Part shown: positions 25,397 through 34,847 of the stretch, in pieces
Layout: the number at the start of each line of letters is the position of its first letter
Position numbering within the stretch: the stretch's first letter is position 1
Assembly: GCF_000769915.1 (NCBI RefSeq)
Contig: NZ_JRLV01000003.1
Span: 1-64,000 of the forward strand
Source of the DNA: Flavobacterium beibuense F44-8
GTDB lineage: Bacteria > Bacteroidota > Bacteroidia > Flavobacteriales > Flavobacteriaceae
DNA: 64,000 bases
Direction of reading: 5' to 3'
Notes under the pieces: generated by a model
What the model was told of the DNA's origin: nothing
The model's database searches: none
What the model saw: only the letters and a program-made list of their open reading frames with translations
Position numbers and translations under genes: made by a program

Positions 25397-27164
25397 ATAT
25401 CAAGATCAAATGTTTTGCGTAATAAATCCAGAGCAGGATTTATATTTTTAAGTCTTTCATATCGCTCTTCCGGTGTAAACGCATATTTCTTTTCTACGGT
25501 CTCGTTTACATGCGTTTCTATGACTATGTCATGATTATGGAGTTTTCCTCTTAAATAGCCTAAAAGTTCTATTTTACTATTGTCAAAGTCAACTTTAGAG
25601 CCTTCGTTTGGTAATTCCAGTTTAATGGTAAACCCATCCTCCTGTAATTCAGGATCATTAATCTGCATATAAGTGGCCATAATCTTTTGGCCGGTATCGC
25701 TAAGTCGCTGGGCAAATTTATTCCACAAAAGGCGCATGTCGGTTTCATTAAAAGCTTCGGTAGGGAGCTCATCATGATGTCTTTGCATAGCTTTCTGGCT
25801 TTCTGCCAAAGCACGTTTTTGCCTTATGCTGTTTAGGGATAATGCCGATACTTTTTCGCTGTTATCAGGTTCCGGTTTAGGCGGAGCTTTAACCACTACA
25901 GGGGCTTCAACTTCCAGCTCTTTTGCCGGAAGGGGAGATATGCCTCCTCCTGTTGTTTTGGGCTGTTCCTGTAAGGGTTGTGAGGCTGTGTACTGAGTGT
26001 TTGTTTGTTGAGTTTCAGGTACAGTATTCTGTACAGGGGAATTGCCCTTGGCTAAATCTTTAAAATAATGAGGGGGAATTATAAATTTGTCAGCTTTTTT
26101 TTTTCTCCATCAAAAGTGATAGAGGCAAGCTGCATCAGGCATAATTCGACCAATAGCCTTTGGTTTTGGCTTGTTTTGTATTTAAGGTCACAATCGTTAG
26201 CTATGTCAATAGCCTGTAAAAGGAAGTGCTGTGAAGCCTTTTTAGCCTGCTCACCATACATTTGCTGGGCAACCTCTCCGGCTTCCAGTAAAACAAGCGT
26301 AGCAGGGTTTTGACATACTAATAAATCACGGAAGTGAGATGCTAATCCCGCAACAAAGTGATGTCCGTCAAAACCTTTCGTCAGTATATCGTTGTATGCT
26401 AATAAAAGCTCCGGTATTTTATTTTCCAGAATAAGGTCGGTCACCTTTATGTAGTACTCATAGTCAAGTACATTAAGGTTTTCGGTAACGGCCTGACGTG
26501 TAAGGTTTGTACCGCAGTAACTTACCACACGGTCAAAAATAGACAATGCATCACGCATGGCACCATCAGCCTTTTGAGCAATGATATGCAACGCATCATC
26601 CTCAAATGTAATTCCCTGGCTTTTGGCAACTTCTGCAAGATGTTCTTTAGCATCTTTTACAGTAATTCGTTTAAAATCGAATATCTGACAACGGGAAAGT
26701 ATCGTTGGAATAATTTTATGCTTCTCTGTAGTTGCAAGTATAAAAATAGCATGTCTTGGCGGTTCTTCCAGTGTTTTAAGGAAGGCATTAAATGCCGCCT
26801 GAGATAACATGTGAACCTCGTCAATAATATATACTTTATACTTACCTGTTTGTGGTGGTATCCTAACCTGATCTATAAGATTACGTATATCGTCTACCGA
26901 GTTGTTTGATGCCGCATCGAGCTCAAAAACATTGAATGCGAAATCTTCGTTAGGATCATCATACCCTTCCTGATTAATTTTACGGGCAAGTATACGAGCA
27001 CAGGTGGTTTTACCTACACCCCTTGGTCCTGTAAACAGTAAGGCCTGAGCTAAGTGATTGTTATCTATTGCATTTAGCAGTGTATTGGTAATAGCCTGCT
27101 GCCCCACAACATCTTTAAAGGTTTGCGGGCGGTATTTTCGGGCTGATACTATAAACTGTTCCAT
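25393..27164 (-). CDS. dnaX: DNA polymerase III tau subunit, made by -1 frameshift in dnaX
   Basis: The full-length clamp-loader protein needs one change of frame. Frame 0 codes for residues 1-357 through a run of ten A (26095-26104 on the plus strand). The -1 frame then stays open to 25393, adding 233 residues for about 590 in all, the usual length in Flavobacterium. The continuation begins Ala-Asp-Lys-Phe-Ile-Ile-Pro-Pro-His-Tyr-Phe, has a Pro/Gln-rich linker, then the tau C-terminal domain that binds the polymerase (Asn-Ile-Asn-Pro-Ala-Leu-Asp-Leu-Leu-Arg-Lys-Thr-Phe). Both E. coli (A AAA AAG) and Thermus (A9) dnaX slip on A-runs. A sequencing error in the A-run is the alternative. Confidence 0.85.
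26079..27164 (-). CDS. dnaX: DNA polymerase III gamma subunit (short, unshifted dnaX product)
   Basis: Read without a shift, dnaX gives 361 residues ending five codons after the A10 run (Lys-Leu-Thr-Asn-Leu-stop). This is the complete AAA+ clamp-loader ATPase: Walker A Gly-Pro-Arg-Gly-Val-Gly-Lys-Thr, Walker B Ile-Ile-Asp-Glu-Val-His, sensor 1 Ala-Thr-Thr-Glu, and the domain III that oligomerises. A gamma form lacking tau's polymerase-binding part is what E. coli also makes. The typical zinc-binding cysteines of the E. coli protein are absent, as in other Bacteroidota. Confidence 0.85.
   Translation of the reverse strand: MEQFIVSARKYRPQTFKDVVGQQAITNTLLNAIDNNHLAQALLFTGPRGVGKTTCARILARKINQEGYDDPNEDFAFNVFELDAASNNSVDDIRNLIDQVRIPPQTGKYKVYIIDEVHMLSQAAFNAFLKTLEEPPRHAIFILATTEKHKIIPTILSRCQIFDFKRITVKDAKEHLAEVAKSQGITFEDDALHIIAQKADGAMRDALSIFDRVVSYCGTNLTRQAVTENLNVLDYEYYIKVTDLILENKIPELLLAYNDILTKGFDGHHFVAGLASHFRDLLVCQNPATLVLLEAGEVAQQMYGEQAKKASQHFLLQAIDIANDCDLKYKTSQNQRLLVELCLMQLASITFDGEKKKLTNL
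26095..26104 (-). other. A10 slippery tract in dnaX
   Basis: Ten consecutive A in the mRNA, preceded by GGAG and followed by GC. Ribosomal -1 slippage, or insertion of one A by RNA polymerase, would switch translation from the gamma frame to the tau frame. No strong downstream hairpin is obvious, which favours transcriptional slippage as described for Thermus dnaX. Confidence 0.75.
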
Positions 27165-27248
27165 AGAAAAATCTGTGCAACAAATATACTAATTGCAGGG
27201 GCAATGGCAAGTTTGTTTAAGCTGTAATTAATTAAAAGTTACTAACAT

Positions 27249-28325
27249 TTAAGCTACCACTTCGGCAATGTTTTCATTAGAAAGGAGTTCCAGTAAGGCT
27301 TTTTCTTCTGTGTTAAACGATGTTTCGTTATCGCTTACGGGCTTATAGTTCCATATACTTCCGTTTTCGTATGAAGCGATAACAGTAGGGTGTACATAAT
27401 ACTTTTTACAAACCGAACGTGTGTTTCCCAGTTTTGAAGAAACGCTGTCTAAAACCGATATTATTTTCTTCTTACAGTCGGTTATACTTGTATGTTCGCC
27501 TATTTCATGAAAGGAGCATAAAGCATTGAGGCTTCCTGCCCATGCCCTGAAATCTTTTGCGGTAAAATCTTCCCCTGTAATTTCTTTTAGGTAAGCATTC
27601 ACATCTGCCGAACCTATACTGTGATGCTTTCCGTCATCATCATAGTACTGAAACAGTTCATACCCCGGTATGTCCCTGCATTTTTTTACAAGATTAGCCA
27701 ACCTGCGGCTTTGTAGTTTTATTTTGTGTTTTACCCCTTTTTTACCTGTAAAATCAAACCATACCGTGGAGCTTTCAAACTTAACATGTTTATCTCTCAG
27801 AGTAGTGAGCCCAAAAGATCCGTAAAGTTTTTTATAGGCTTCATTCCCTATTCTTATGTTAGTAAGTTCCAATAGTTTTACCACTAAAGCAACGACCTTT
27901 TCATAAGGCATTCCTTTTTTATTCAGGTCGGTTTCTACCTGTTGGCGTATATCAGGAAGGGCAAGGGCAAACCTGCGTAAACGGTAAAATTTGGACTGGT
28001 TTCTTATTTTGGTCCATTCGGGGTGGTATCGGTACTGTTTTCTCCCTTTTTTATCATAACCGGTAACCTGTAAATGTCCGTTTTCATAAGGAGAAATCCA
28101 TACGTTTTCCCAGGCAGGGGGAATAACTAGTTTTTTAATCCTTTGCAGTACATCTTTATCAGAAAGTATATTTCCGCTGTCATCGATATAAAAAAAGCCA
28201 TTGGTTTTACGTTTTCTGTAATAGCCTTTTTCACTATTAAGCGAATAGCGTAAACCAACGGCTTTTGCGGTAACTTTTGGATCGTTACCTATTTTTTCCA
28301 GTTTATTTTTAAGCCTGAGTCTCAT
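27249..28325 (-). CDS. DNA topoisomerase IB (poxvirus-type)
   Basis: 358 residues. It relaxes supercoils through a 3'-phosphotyrosine intermediate. The N-terminal domain has [11 protein letters not shown] and Gln-Tyr-Arg-Tyr-His-Pro. The catalytic domain shows Arg in [16 protein letters not shown] (the usual Thr is Ser here), and the nucleophile in Lys-Lys-Tyr-Tyr-Val-His-Pro. The start at 28325 (Met-Arg-Leu-Arg-Leu-Lys) is chosen; one six codons earlier is possible. The gene overlaps the end of the upstream 109-residue gene, so they are probably cotranscribed. Confidence 0.92.
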   Translation of the reverse strand: MRLRLKNKLEKIGNDPKVTAKAVGLRYSLNSEKGYYRKRKTNGFFYIDDSGNILSDKDVLQRIKKLVIPPAWENVWISPYENGHLQVTGYDKKGRKQYRYHPEWTKIRNQSKFYRLRRFALALPDIRQQVETDLNKKGMPYEKVVALVVKLLELTNIRIGNEAYKKLYGSFGLTTLRDKHVKFESSTVWFDFTGKKGVKHKIKLQSRRLANLVKKCRDIPGYELFQYYDDDGKHHSIGSADVNAYLKEITGEDFTAKDFRAWAGSLNALCSFHEIGEHTSITDCKKKIISVLDSVSSKLGNTRSVCKKYYVHPTVIASYENGSIWNYKPVSDNETSFNTEEKALLELLSNENIAEVVA

Positions 28326-28638
28326 TTTCAGCACAGCCTTCATCTCTGCCTTTTATACTTAGGTTATGAAGCATTTTAGCAGCACTTTTTTCGGTATAAG
28401 CTCCCTGTGCAGCCACAAACACACCTTTTTCTCCGTCTTTAGACATAATGCCATATACGGTTGCCTCATCGGCAGGGTCGGTTTCCCCTTCATAACGGTA
28501 TATGTGTTCGATGGAAAAATCTTCACAATGTTGCTTTATACGGTCTTCATCAAGATTAAAGTCGGTTGTAAATCCTTTTTGATATAATTCTTCTAACGCT
28601 TTTGAAACTGTCGCGTAATGATACATTTGCCTGTCCAT
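28309..28638 (-). CDS. Small conserved protein upstream of topoisomerase IB
   Basis: 109 residues, soluble. Similar Bacteroidota proteins are often labelled phosphoribosylpyrophosphate synthetase, but it is far too short for that enzyme and shows no PRPP-binding motif. Visible features are a helical N-terminus (Thr-Val-Ser-Lys-Ala-Leu-Glu-Glu-Leu) and a strand-rich middle ([11 protein letters not shown]). Translation is coupled to topoisomerase IB by a 17-bp overlap. Function unknown. Confidence 0.75.
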   Translation of the reverse strand: MDRQMYHYATVSKALEELYQKGFTTDFNLDEDRIKQHCEDFSIEHIYRYEGETDPADEATVYGIMSKDGEKGVFVAAQGAYTEKSAAKMLHNLSIKGRDEGCAENETQA

Positions 28639-28780
28639 AATTTCTCTTTTATAGTTAATGTTTGTTTTACAATAATAAAATTAAAGATTTACCAACTGCT
28701 TCGCTGCCAACGAAGTGTTAAACAAAAACGCTGTATTTATAAAAATTCTTAAATATTTTAGTAGAGGTAAAGACTTTTTA

Positions 28781-28813
28781 TTGAAGGGGTTAAAAAGTTT
28801 AAATGTATCTTTG
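28781..28813 (+). promoter_or_regulatory. Promoter of rnpB
   Basis: TTG at 28781-28783 and TATCTTTG at 28806-28813 (TAnnTTTG) are 22 bases apart and lie 5 bases upstream of the RNA's first helix, as expected for a Bacteroidota housekeeping promoter. Confidence 0.7.
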
Positions 28814-28817
28814 CGCC

Positions 28818-29117
28818 GCAGGCCGCCTTATCGCTGCGCTTAGGCGTGGAGGAAAGTCCGGACACCGTAGGGCAGCATAGCGGGTAACGCCCGTCATTCT
28901 GCTTAGGCAGGAGAGGACAAGTGCAACAGAAAGGATGTACAGGTAATGCTGTAGTGAAATCAGGTAAACTCTATGCGGTGAAATGCCATGTATACCGGCA
29001 ATTAAGGGCTGCCCACCCAATGCCGGGGGGTAGGCAGATAGACCCCTGTAGTAATACAGGGGCCAGATAAATGATAAGGGTCCCGTAAGGGATACAGAAT
29101 CCGGCTTACAGGCCTGC
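28818..29117 (+). ncRNA. rnpB: RNase P RNA (catalytic RNA of tRNA 5' maturation)
   Basis: About 300 nt. The first helix pairs GCAGGCC at 28818-28824 with GGCCTGC at 29111-29117. Inside are the hallmark conserved blocks: GAGGAAAGTCCGGACACC near 28850, and near the 3' end the GATACAGAATCCGGCTTACAGG-like segment. This is a type A RNase P RNA, which removes the 5' leader of precursor tRNAs. T-rich sequence directly after P1 terminates it. A consensus promoter lies just upstream. The neighbouring gene at 29128 is convergent. Confidence 0.95.
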
Positions 29118-29127
29118 TTTTCTTTTT

Positions 29128-29676
29128 TTAAAGTTGGTAACTAAACATAATACCACCACGGTAAGGTAGCCATTCGCCACTTTTGTTGTAGTTTCTAACA
29201 TGTTCATAACGGGTATCGGTACCAAGGTAATAGCCTTTGTAGCCTGCCTGCTGGTTACCACCTCCCATAAACATATCTACCATCCATTTGTCATTAATTT
29301 TAATTTGATAGCCAATAGTGAAACCAAAAAACAGGGCATACCCTTTTTGGTATTTGTTTGAATTGATGTAATTCCATTTCTGGAGTTCAAATTTACTGGC
29401 GCCAAAATGTCCCCCAACATAAAAGCCTTTATAGTTTTCATCAAAATGGTAACGAAATTCAGATATTCCCATTATGGTTTTAAAGGGAGCACCGTTTAAT
29501 GAGTTCCAGTGAGAACCTAAAACATCAAACTGATAGGTTACTTTTTTAGCCAAACTGGTTTCAATACCAATTTGTGGTATTCCTAAAAGGGTTGTTGGGG
29601 CATTAAACTTAAAATAAGTTTGTGAAAATGAATGAGTAACAGTAAGTAAAAGAGCGGATAATAAAATCTTTTTCAT
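29128..29676 (-). CDS. Exported beta-barrel protein, DUF3575-like
   Basis: 182 residues with a signal peptide ending near Val-Thr-His-Ser-Phe-Ser-Gln. The mature part has alternating amphipathic strands rich in Tyr and Gly, ending Gly-Gly-Ile-Met-Phe-Ser-Tyr-Gln-Leu with a hydrophobic C-terminal residue, as in small outer-membrane barrels. Start at Met-Lys-Lys-Ile-Leu-Leu; an ATG two codons earlier also exists. No partner is evident; the rsmD gene lies upstream on the same strand. Confidence 0.75.
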   Translation of the reverse strand: MKKILLSALLLTVTHSFSQTYFKFNAPTTLLGIPQIGIETSLAKKVTYQFDVLGSHWNSLNGAPFKTIMGISEFRYHFDENYKGFYVGGHFGASKFELQKWNYINSNKYQKGYALFFGFTIGYQIKINDKWMVDMFMGGGNQQAGYKGYYLGTDTRYEHVRNYNKSGEWLPYRGGIMFSYQL

Positions 29677-29731
29677 TAGCAAAAACGGCCTCTAGGGGAG
29701 GCCAAAAATTATAGTGAATATTAAAATTGGA

Positions 29732-30319
29732 TTATTCAATTTCATCGTCTTCTGATATTCCTGTATCTTCAAATTCTTCATTATCAAATTCAAAAAATGT
29801 AAATTGTGATGCACCATATTTCTTTTGGAAAGAAAAGTTCATCAAATGGTCCATTTTAGTATGTTTTGAATGCTCAATTATCATCATTCCGTCTTCCTCA
29901 AGTAAATCATTTTCAAAAACCAGAGATACGATTTCCTCAAACAGTTTCTGATCCATATCATATGGAGGATCGGCAAAAATCATGTCATACGAAGACTTAT
30001 TAGTCTTTAAAAACTTAATTACATCGCTTTTTATTGCGGTAATAGGAAAATCAAATTCGGTAGCGGTTTGTTTTATAAACTTAACACAGCCAAAATCACC
30101 GTCAACAGAAATTGCACTGTCGGCGCCACGCGAACAAAATTCATAACTTATATTTCCGGTGCCCGAAAAAAGATCAAGTATTCTAAGTCCTTCAAAATCA
30201 AAACGATTGTTAAGGATGTTGAATAGTGATTCTTTAGACATATCGGTAGTTGGTCTTACCGGAAGGTTTTTAGGAGCTGTTATTCTGCGTCCTTTGTATT
30301 TGCCTGAAATTATTCTCAT
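29732..30319 (-). CDS. rsmD: 16S rRNA (guanine966-N2)-methyltransferase RsmD
   Basis: 195 residues. It begins Met-Arg-Ile-Ile-Ser-Gly-Lys-Tyr-Lys-Gly-Arg-Arg, followed by Val-Arg-Pro-Thr-Thr-Asp, the SAM site Asp-Leu-Phe-Ser-Gly-Thr-Gly-Asn-Ile-Ser-Tyr-Glu and the catalytic Asp-Pro-Pro-Tyr-Asp. The C-terminus is acidic (Asp/Glu-rich tail of about 15 residues), not typical of the E. coli enzyme. Its ATG overlaps the stop of the DUF3822 gene by four bases. Confidence 0.93.
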   Translation of the reverse strand: MRIISGKYKGRRITAPKNLPVRPTTDMSKESLFNILNNRFDFEGLRILDLFSGTGNISYEFCSRGADSAISVDGDFGCVKFIKQTATEFDFPITAIKSDVIKFLKTNKSSYDMIFADPPYDMDQKLFEEIVSLVFENDLLEEDGMMIIEHSKHTKMDHLMNFSFQKKYGASQFTFFEFDNEEFEDTGISEDDEIE

Positions 30320-31119
30320 GAGTTAAACAGTATAAAATGCTTTAGACTTTCTTCTGTGCTTTTGTTCCATCGGTCAGCCAGCATATAAGGGTCAAAAAGC
30401 GTGAGGTTCCTTATATACCTGTAAGCAATGCTGTAACAGGGATTATCTTCACTTACCCTACCAAGTAAACAAACTTTTATAAACTCAGGGTTAAGTTGCA
30501 GTTGCTCTAATGTAAACAATAAGTAGTATAAAAAGTCTTCGGGTGTATTGTATTCAAACGAGTTGAAAAGCAGTAGTTTTTGGTTTTTTACAACAACAAT
30601 TTCAAAGTGGGTTGACTGTAAATGCACAAAAACCTGCTTGTCGTCAATGTTTTTTGAGGCGTCCAGTAGTTTTGATACCAGTATACTGTTTGTGTTTTTA
30701 TACTCAAAAGAGCCATAACGGTCTATAAGGAAGTTGTTTACATCCATGAACGGAACATAAACGTTATTCATGTCGTAATTCTCTATGGTGTCAAATGCAA
30801 AAAAATCGGTATCAAAAACCTTTGTATTGTATTGTAAATAGCTACCTAAAAATTCTTCGTCAAAAAGTGCATTGGGAACAAAGGTGTTAAGGCTGTTGTC
30901 ATGAAGCACCACAATCTCATCATAGTCATTCATTAACTCAGGATGATTAACAAATGTTTTCCAGAGCTGATCTTCCAGTGGTTTTAATACAGAGAAAGCA
31001 ATGCTATGGTAATCAGTTATTTCCTGGTTTAAGGTGTCAAAACAACAAAAAGACATTTCGCTTTGCGCAATTTGCATGGAAAGTTTTTTATAGTTTTTTG
31101 TTGTGATGGTCTCGTTCAT
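30316..31119 (-). CDS. DUF3822 family protein
   Basis: 267 residues, cytoplasmic, no catalytic motif recognised. The family is restricted to Bacteroidota, is usually found directly upstream of rsmD as here, and has an actin/ASKHA-like fold predicted from similar proteins. ATGA overlap with rsmD indicates translational coupling, so a role connected with the ribosome or rsmD is possible but unproven. Divergent from the helicase gene. Confidence 0.8.
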   Translation of the reverse strand: MNETITTKNYKKLSMQIAQSEMSFCCFDTLNQEITDYHSIAFSVLKPLEDQLWKTFVNHPELMNDYDEIVVLHDNSLNTFVPNALFDEEFLGSYLQYNTKVFDTDFFAFDTIENYDMNNVYVPFMDVNNFLIDRYGSFEYKNTNSILVSKLLDASKNIDDKQVFVHLQSTHFEIVVVKNQKLLLFNSFEYNTPEDFLYYLLFTLEQLQLNPEFIKVCLLGRVSEDNPCYSIAYRYIRNLTLFDPYMLADRWNKSTEESLKHFILFNS

Positions 31120-31233
31120 TGAGTAATTTTTGATGAGTTACAAATTTACATTCTTTTTTGGTTTAGCACCGGTTACTCGTAAAAATCACCTTATCTTTGA
31201 GGTTCATTTTTCAAAAAAGAATTTATTCCATTA

Positions 31234-32655
31234 ATGACTTCAGCCAATTTTTATAAAATACTCCGTCGCCAGTTTCCGTTTAACCCAACTGTAAAGCAGG
31301 ATGTTTTTTTACAAAAAATAGCAGAATTTATAACTAACAACGATAATGATGAGCTTTTTGTATTAAAAGGGTATGCCGGTACAGGTAAAACAACCATTAT
31401 AAGTACACTGGTAAACCATTTACAGGAAGCCAATAAAAAATATGTACTGCTGGCACCTACCGGCAGGGCGGCAAAAGTAATTGCCAATTACTCCCAAAAA
31501 CCGGCCTATACCATACATAAGCGTATTTATTTCCCTAAAAAGGCGAGTGGTGGTGCGATGGGGTTTACCATGCAGCAAAATAAATTTAAGAATGCCATTT
31601 TTATTGTAGATGAGGCTTCGATGATATCTGACGTGGCAGCTGAATCAAAAATGTATGAAAACGGCTCTCTGCTGGACGATCTTATCTCGTATGTATACTC
31701 GGGTCAAAATTGTAAAATGATTCTAATAGGAGACACCGCACAGCTTCCACCGGTAAATTTAGATATTAGTCCGGCATTAAATATTGATACACTCTCTTTG
31801 AACTACCAGAAAGAGGTAGGACAGATAGAGCTGGACGAGGTAATGCGCCAGGAAACCGACTCCGGTATTCTGTATAATGCTACAGAATTAAGAGAAATAC
31901 TTAAATCGGCCTTTTTTGATACTTTTCAGTTCAAAGTACGCGGATTTAAGGATATTGTACGCCTTGTAGACGGGTATGATATTCAGGATGCGATAGAGAG
32001 TGCTTATAGTAATTACAGTATTGAAGACACCGCGTTTATTGTGCGTTCCAATAAAAGAGCTAACCTTTACAACCAGCAAATAAGGGCTAAAATACTTTCG
32101 AGAGAAAGCGAACTTTCCACAGGAGATTTCCTCATGGTGGTAAAGAATAATTATTTTTGGCTCAATGAAAAATCAGAAGCAGGGTTTATAGCCAATGGTG
32201 ATATTATTGAAATTCTGGAAATTTTCAGGATTGAAGAGCTGTATGGTTTTAAATTTGCCAGAGTAAAAGTGCGTATGGTTGATTATGCCAGTCAGCCGCC
32301 ATTTGAAACGGTACTGCTGTTGGATACCATTACCAGCGAATCGCCATCGCTTACTTATGAGGAGTCTAACAGGCTGTATCAGGAAGTGCAAAAAGATTAT
32401 GAAGGGGAAAGTAATTATCGTAAATTCATGAAAATAAAAACTAACCCTCATTTTAATGCGCTACAGGTAAAGTTCTCGTATGCCATTACCTGTCACAAAT
32501 CGCAGGGAGGGCAATGGAATACGGTATTTATAGAACAGCCTTACCTGCCTGAAGGCATAGACAGGGATTATATAAGATGGTTGTATACAGCTGTAACCAG
32601 AGCAAAAGATAAACTCTACCTTATAGGGTTTAAGGACGATTATTTTGAAGATTAA
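31234..32655 (+). CDS. RecD-like superfamily 1 DNA helicase
   Basis: 473 residues. Walker A Gly-Tyr-Ala-Gly-Thr-Gly-Lys-Thr-Thr near 50, Leu-Ala-Pro-Thr-Gly-Arg-Ala-Ala (motif Ia), Walker B [15 protein letters not shown] (motif III), and C-terminal Cys-His-Lys-Ser-Gln-Gly-Gly-Gln-Trp plus Tyr-Thr-Ala-Val-Thr-Arg-Ala (motifs V, VI). It lacks RecD's N-terminal domain and any RecB/RecC neighbour, so it is a stand-alone 5'-3' helicase of the RecD2/Pif1-like group, probably in DNA repair or replication. kdsB follows 20 bases downstream. Confidence 0.9.
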   Translation: MTSANFYKILRRQFPFNPTVKQDVFLQKIAEFITNNDNDELFVLKGYAGTGKTTIISTLVNHLQEANKKYVLLAPTGRAAKVIANYSQKPAYTIHKRIYFPKKASGGAMGFTMQQNKFKNAIFIVDEASMISDVAAESKMYENGSLLDDLISYVYSGQNCKMILIGDTAQLPPVNLDISPALNIDTLSLNYQKEVGQIELDEVMRQETDSGILYNATELREILKSAFFDTFQFKVRGFKDIVRLVDGYDIQDAIESAYSNYSIEDTAFIVRSNKRANLYNQQIRAKILSRESELSTGDFLMVVKNNYFWLNEKSEAGFIANGDIIEILEIFRIEELYGFKFARVKVRMVDYASQPPFETVLLLDTITSESPSLTYEESNRLYQEVQKDYEGESNYRKFMKIKTNPHFNALQVKFSYAITCHKSQGGQWNTVFIEQPYLPEGIDRDYIRWLYTAVTRAKDKLYLIGFKDDYFED

Positions 32656-32675
32656 TACTATATAATATTTTGAAT

Positions 32676-33404
32676 ATGAAAATTATAGCAGTAATACCGG
32701 CACGATATGCCTCAACTAGATTTCCGGCAAAATTAATGCAGGATCTTGGAGGTAAAACAGTTATTTCCCGCACTTATGAGGCAGCTGTAAAAACAGAACT
32801 GTTTGATGATGTTTTTGTAGTGACGGATTCTGATATAATTTTTAAGGAAATTACCGATAATGGCGGTAAGGCCATTATGAGCATTAAAGAGCACGAGAGT
32901 GGGAGCGATCGCATTGCCGAAGCTGTTGAGAATCTTGATGTTGATATTGTGGTTAATGTACAGGGAGATGAGCCTTTTATCAACAAAGAACCACTTGCCG
33001 ATGTGCTTGAAGTGTTTAAAAGTGATGCTGCACGCGAAATTGATCTTGCCTCATTAATGATTGAAATAAACAATTGGGAAGATATAGAAAACCCTAACAA
33101 TGTGAAGGTTATAGTAGATCAAAAACAGTTTGCATTATATTTTTCACGTTCTGTTATACCATACCCAAGGGATAAGGAGGCGGGAGCCAAATACTACAAA
33201 CACATTGGTATTTATGCTTTTAGGAAACATGCCCTTATGGATTTTTATAAACTCCCAATGCAAAGCCTTGAGGCTACCGAAAAACTGGAGCAGTTACGTT
33301 ACCTTGAATATGGTAAAAAAATACGCATGGTAGAAACTACCCATGTAGGTATAGGTATTGATACTCCCGAAGATTTAGAGAAAGCCAGGAAAATGCTGGA
33401 TTAG
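32676..33404 (+). CDS. kdsB: 3-deoxy-manno-octulosonate cytidylyltransferase
   Basis: 242 residues. It activates KDO as CMP-KDO for lipopolysaccharide inner core synthesis. Signatures are [13 protein letters not shown] at the N-terminus, [17 protein letters not shown] and the C-terminal Gly-Ile-Asp-Thr-Pro-Glu-Asp-Leu. The ATG at 32676 is preferred to a TTG two codons earlier. The gene end overlaps the convergent PhyH gene by four bases. Confidence 0.96.
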   Translation: MKIIAVIPARYASTRFPAKLMQDLGGKTVISRTYEAAVKTELFDDVFVVTDSDIIFKEITDNGGKAIMSIKEHESGSDRIAEAVENLDVDIVVNVQGDEPFINKEPLADVLEVFKSDAAREIDLASLMIEINNWEDIENPNNVKVIVDQKQFALYFSRSVIPYPRDKEAGAKYYKHIGIYAFRKHALMDFYKLPMQSLEATEKLEQLRYLEYGKKIRMVETTHVGIGIDTPEDLEKARKMLD

Positions 33405-34120
33405 TTAACAGTCAGTTTTTCAGCCCATTGAAGTTGAGTTGGCAATTGTAAACTACTGAATTCTATATGGATAACCCTTCTGTTAATGTTGTTTACAGTT
33501 CTTGCCGAACTATGCAACAGTAGCGGTTTCATTATCATTATACCCCCTTTTGGTACGTTACAGCTAACCTCAGTTTCTTTGTTCCAGTCAATAGTTTCAG
33601 GACGATAAATCTTTTTGAGATGCGATTTTGGGACTACTTTTAATGCTCCGTTATTTTCATCGGTATCATCAAGATGAATACGGATGGTAAAAATATTTTC
33701 CAGAACTTCCACAGGAGGCTGTACGGCAAACTGATTTTGCTTTACAGTCCATGGACCGTAATTTTCAATTTCAGCCTTTTGATTTACTGATATGGTTAAA
33801 TCCTGATGATAGGCCACAAACCAGTTTGAGTTACCGGGTTTATCAAAGTAAATGGATTTAATAGGGAAGTAGTCTTCACCAAAAACACTGTTGATTACAT
33901 TTTTTAGTTTTTGGTTAAATAGCACTTCGGTTACATTTGGTACTTCCTTTAAAAACTGCCTTATGGCAAAAAGGTCTTTTGATTTTCGGAAGGTAGCACT
34001 GTCACTATCGGTACGGTCAATAATTTCTGCAATTTGGTCTATCTCATCCTGTGAGTAAACTGCATCAATTACTGCAAATCCGTTGTTGTTTATTTCTGAT
34101 TTATATTGTGGAAAATCCAT
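33401..34120 (-). CDS. Phytanoyl-CoA dioxygenase (PhyH) family Fe(II)/2-oxoglutarate oxygenase
   Basis: 239 residues, cytoplasmic. The His-x-Asp iron motif is in Tyr-His-Gln-Asp-Leu, the distal His in Leu-Leu-His-Ser-Ser-Ala, and the 2-oxoglutarate-binding Arg in Asn-Arg-Arg-Val-Ile-His-Ile-Glu-Phe. The substrate is not predictable: the family ranges from lipid to amino-acid and tailoring hydroxylases. Four bases separate it from the upstream methyltransferase-like gene, so the pair is one operon. Confidence 0.85.
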   Translation of the reverse strand: MDFPQYKSEINNNGFAVIDAVYSQDEIDQIAEIIDRTDSDSATFRKSKDLFAIRQFLKEVPNVTEVLFNQKLKNVINSVFGEDYFPIKSIYFDKPGNSNWFVAYHQDLTISVNQKAEIENYGPWTVKQNQFAVQPPVEVLENIFTIRIHLDDTDENNGALKVVPKSHLKKIYRPETIDWNKETEVSCNVPKGGIMIMKPLLLHSSARTVNNINRRVIHIEFSSLQLPTQLQWAEKLTVN

Positions 34121-34124
34121 ATTA

Positions 34125-34787
34125 CTATCCCAGTTTTTTTATGGTAAAGAGTTCGTTGTGGTCTTCTACTTTTGGGTACATCCTTACCGAGTAATTTTTA
34201 TTAAAACAGGAGCGGTACGCTTCATTTCGCTCTTTATCTTTTTTTGATAATGTCATGGTATTAAACAGTATAAATCCATTTACATTAAGTAAAAAGTTAA
34301 TTCGGTTTATAAAAAACTCTTCAAACAAAAAGTTTGGCATAACCGTATCCTGAAAGATATCTATTATTATTAAATCATACTTTTCTTTTGTTTTCAGTAC
34401 AAACTCAAAAGCATCATCGTTTACAATAGTTGCCCCCGGAGTATCGGCAAGGCCAAAGTAGGTATTTGCTATTTCAATCACTTCAGGATCCAGTTCAACA
34501 CCCGTTATTTTTCCTTTAAACTGTATCTCATTTACCAGTGTTTTTATTACACTGCCACCCGCTACACCAAGCACTAAAATATTCTCAAAAGCTCTTATTC
34601 TTTCAAAACCTATATATTGTAATCCTTTCCTTAAAATACGTTGCAGGCTGCCGTAGGAGTAATTAGTTCTTTTAGAGTCGAGTACAAGCTGTCCGTTATT
34701 CCAGGTCACTTCAAGAGTGGTGCTTATACCGGAATTTCGTTTGTAAATATTTATGGGAATAAAGTAACTGAGAAATCTCTTAAACAT
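34125..34787 (-). CDS. Spermidine-synthase-like methyltransferase-fold protein
   Basis: 220 residues with a Rossmann SAM-type fold: Leu-Gly-Val-Ala-Gly-Gly-Ser-Val (motif I), Gly-Val-Glu-Leu-Asp-Pro-Glu-Val and Asp-Asp-Ala-Phe-Glu-Phe. It resembles spermidine synthase but lacks the N-terminal strand domain and the catalytic Asp-x-x-Asp after motif III (Ile-Ile-Asp-Ile-Phe-Gln-Asp here), so it may be a methyltransferase of unknown substrate. It is operonic with the PhyH gene. Confidence 0.75.
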   Translation of the reverse strand: MFKRFLSYFIPINIYKRNSGISTTLEVTWNNGQLVLDSKRTNYSYGSLQRILRKGLQYIGFERIRAFENILVLGVAGGSVIKTLVNEIQFKGKITGVELDPEVIEIANTYFGLADTPGATIVNDDAFEFVLKTKEKYDLIIIDIFQDTVMPNFLFEEFFINRINFLLNVNGFILFNTMTLSKKDKERNEAYRSCFNKNYSVRMYPKVEDHNELFTIKKLG

Positions 34788-34847
34788 GGTAATGTGTTTC
34801 GTAACTGTAAATATATAGTATTTTTACCCCAGCATTTTTAAATAATT

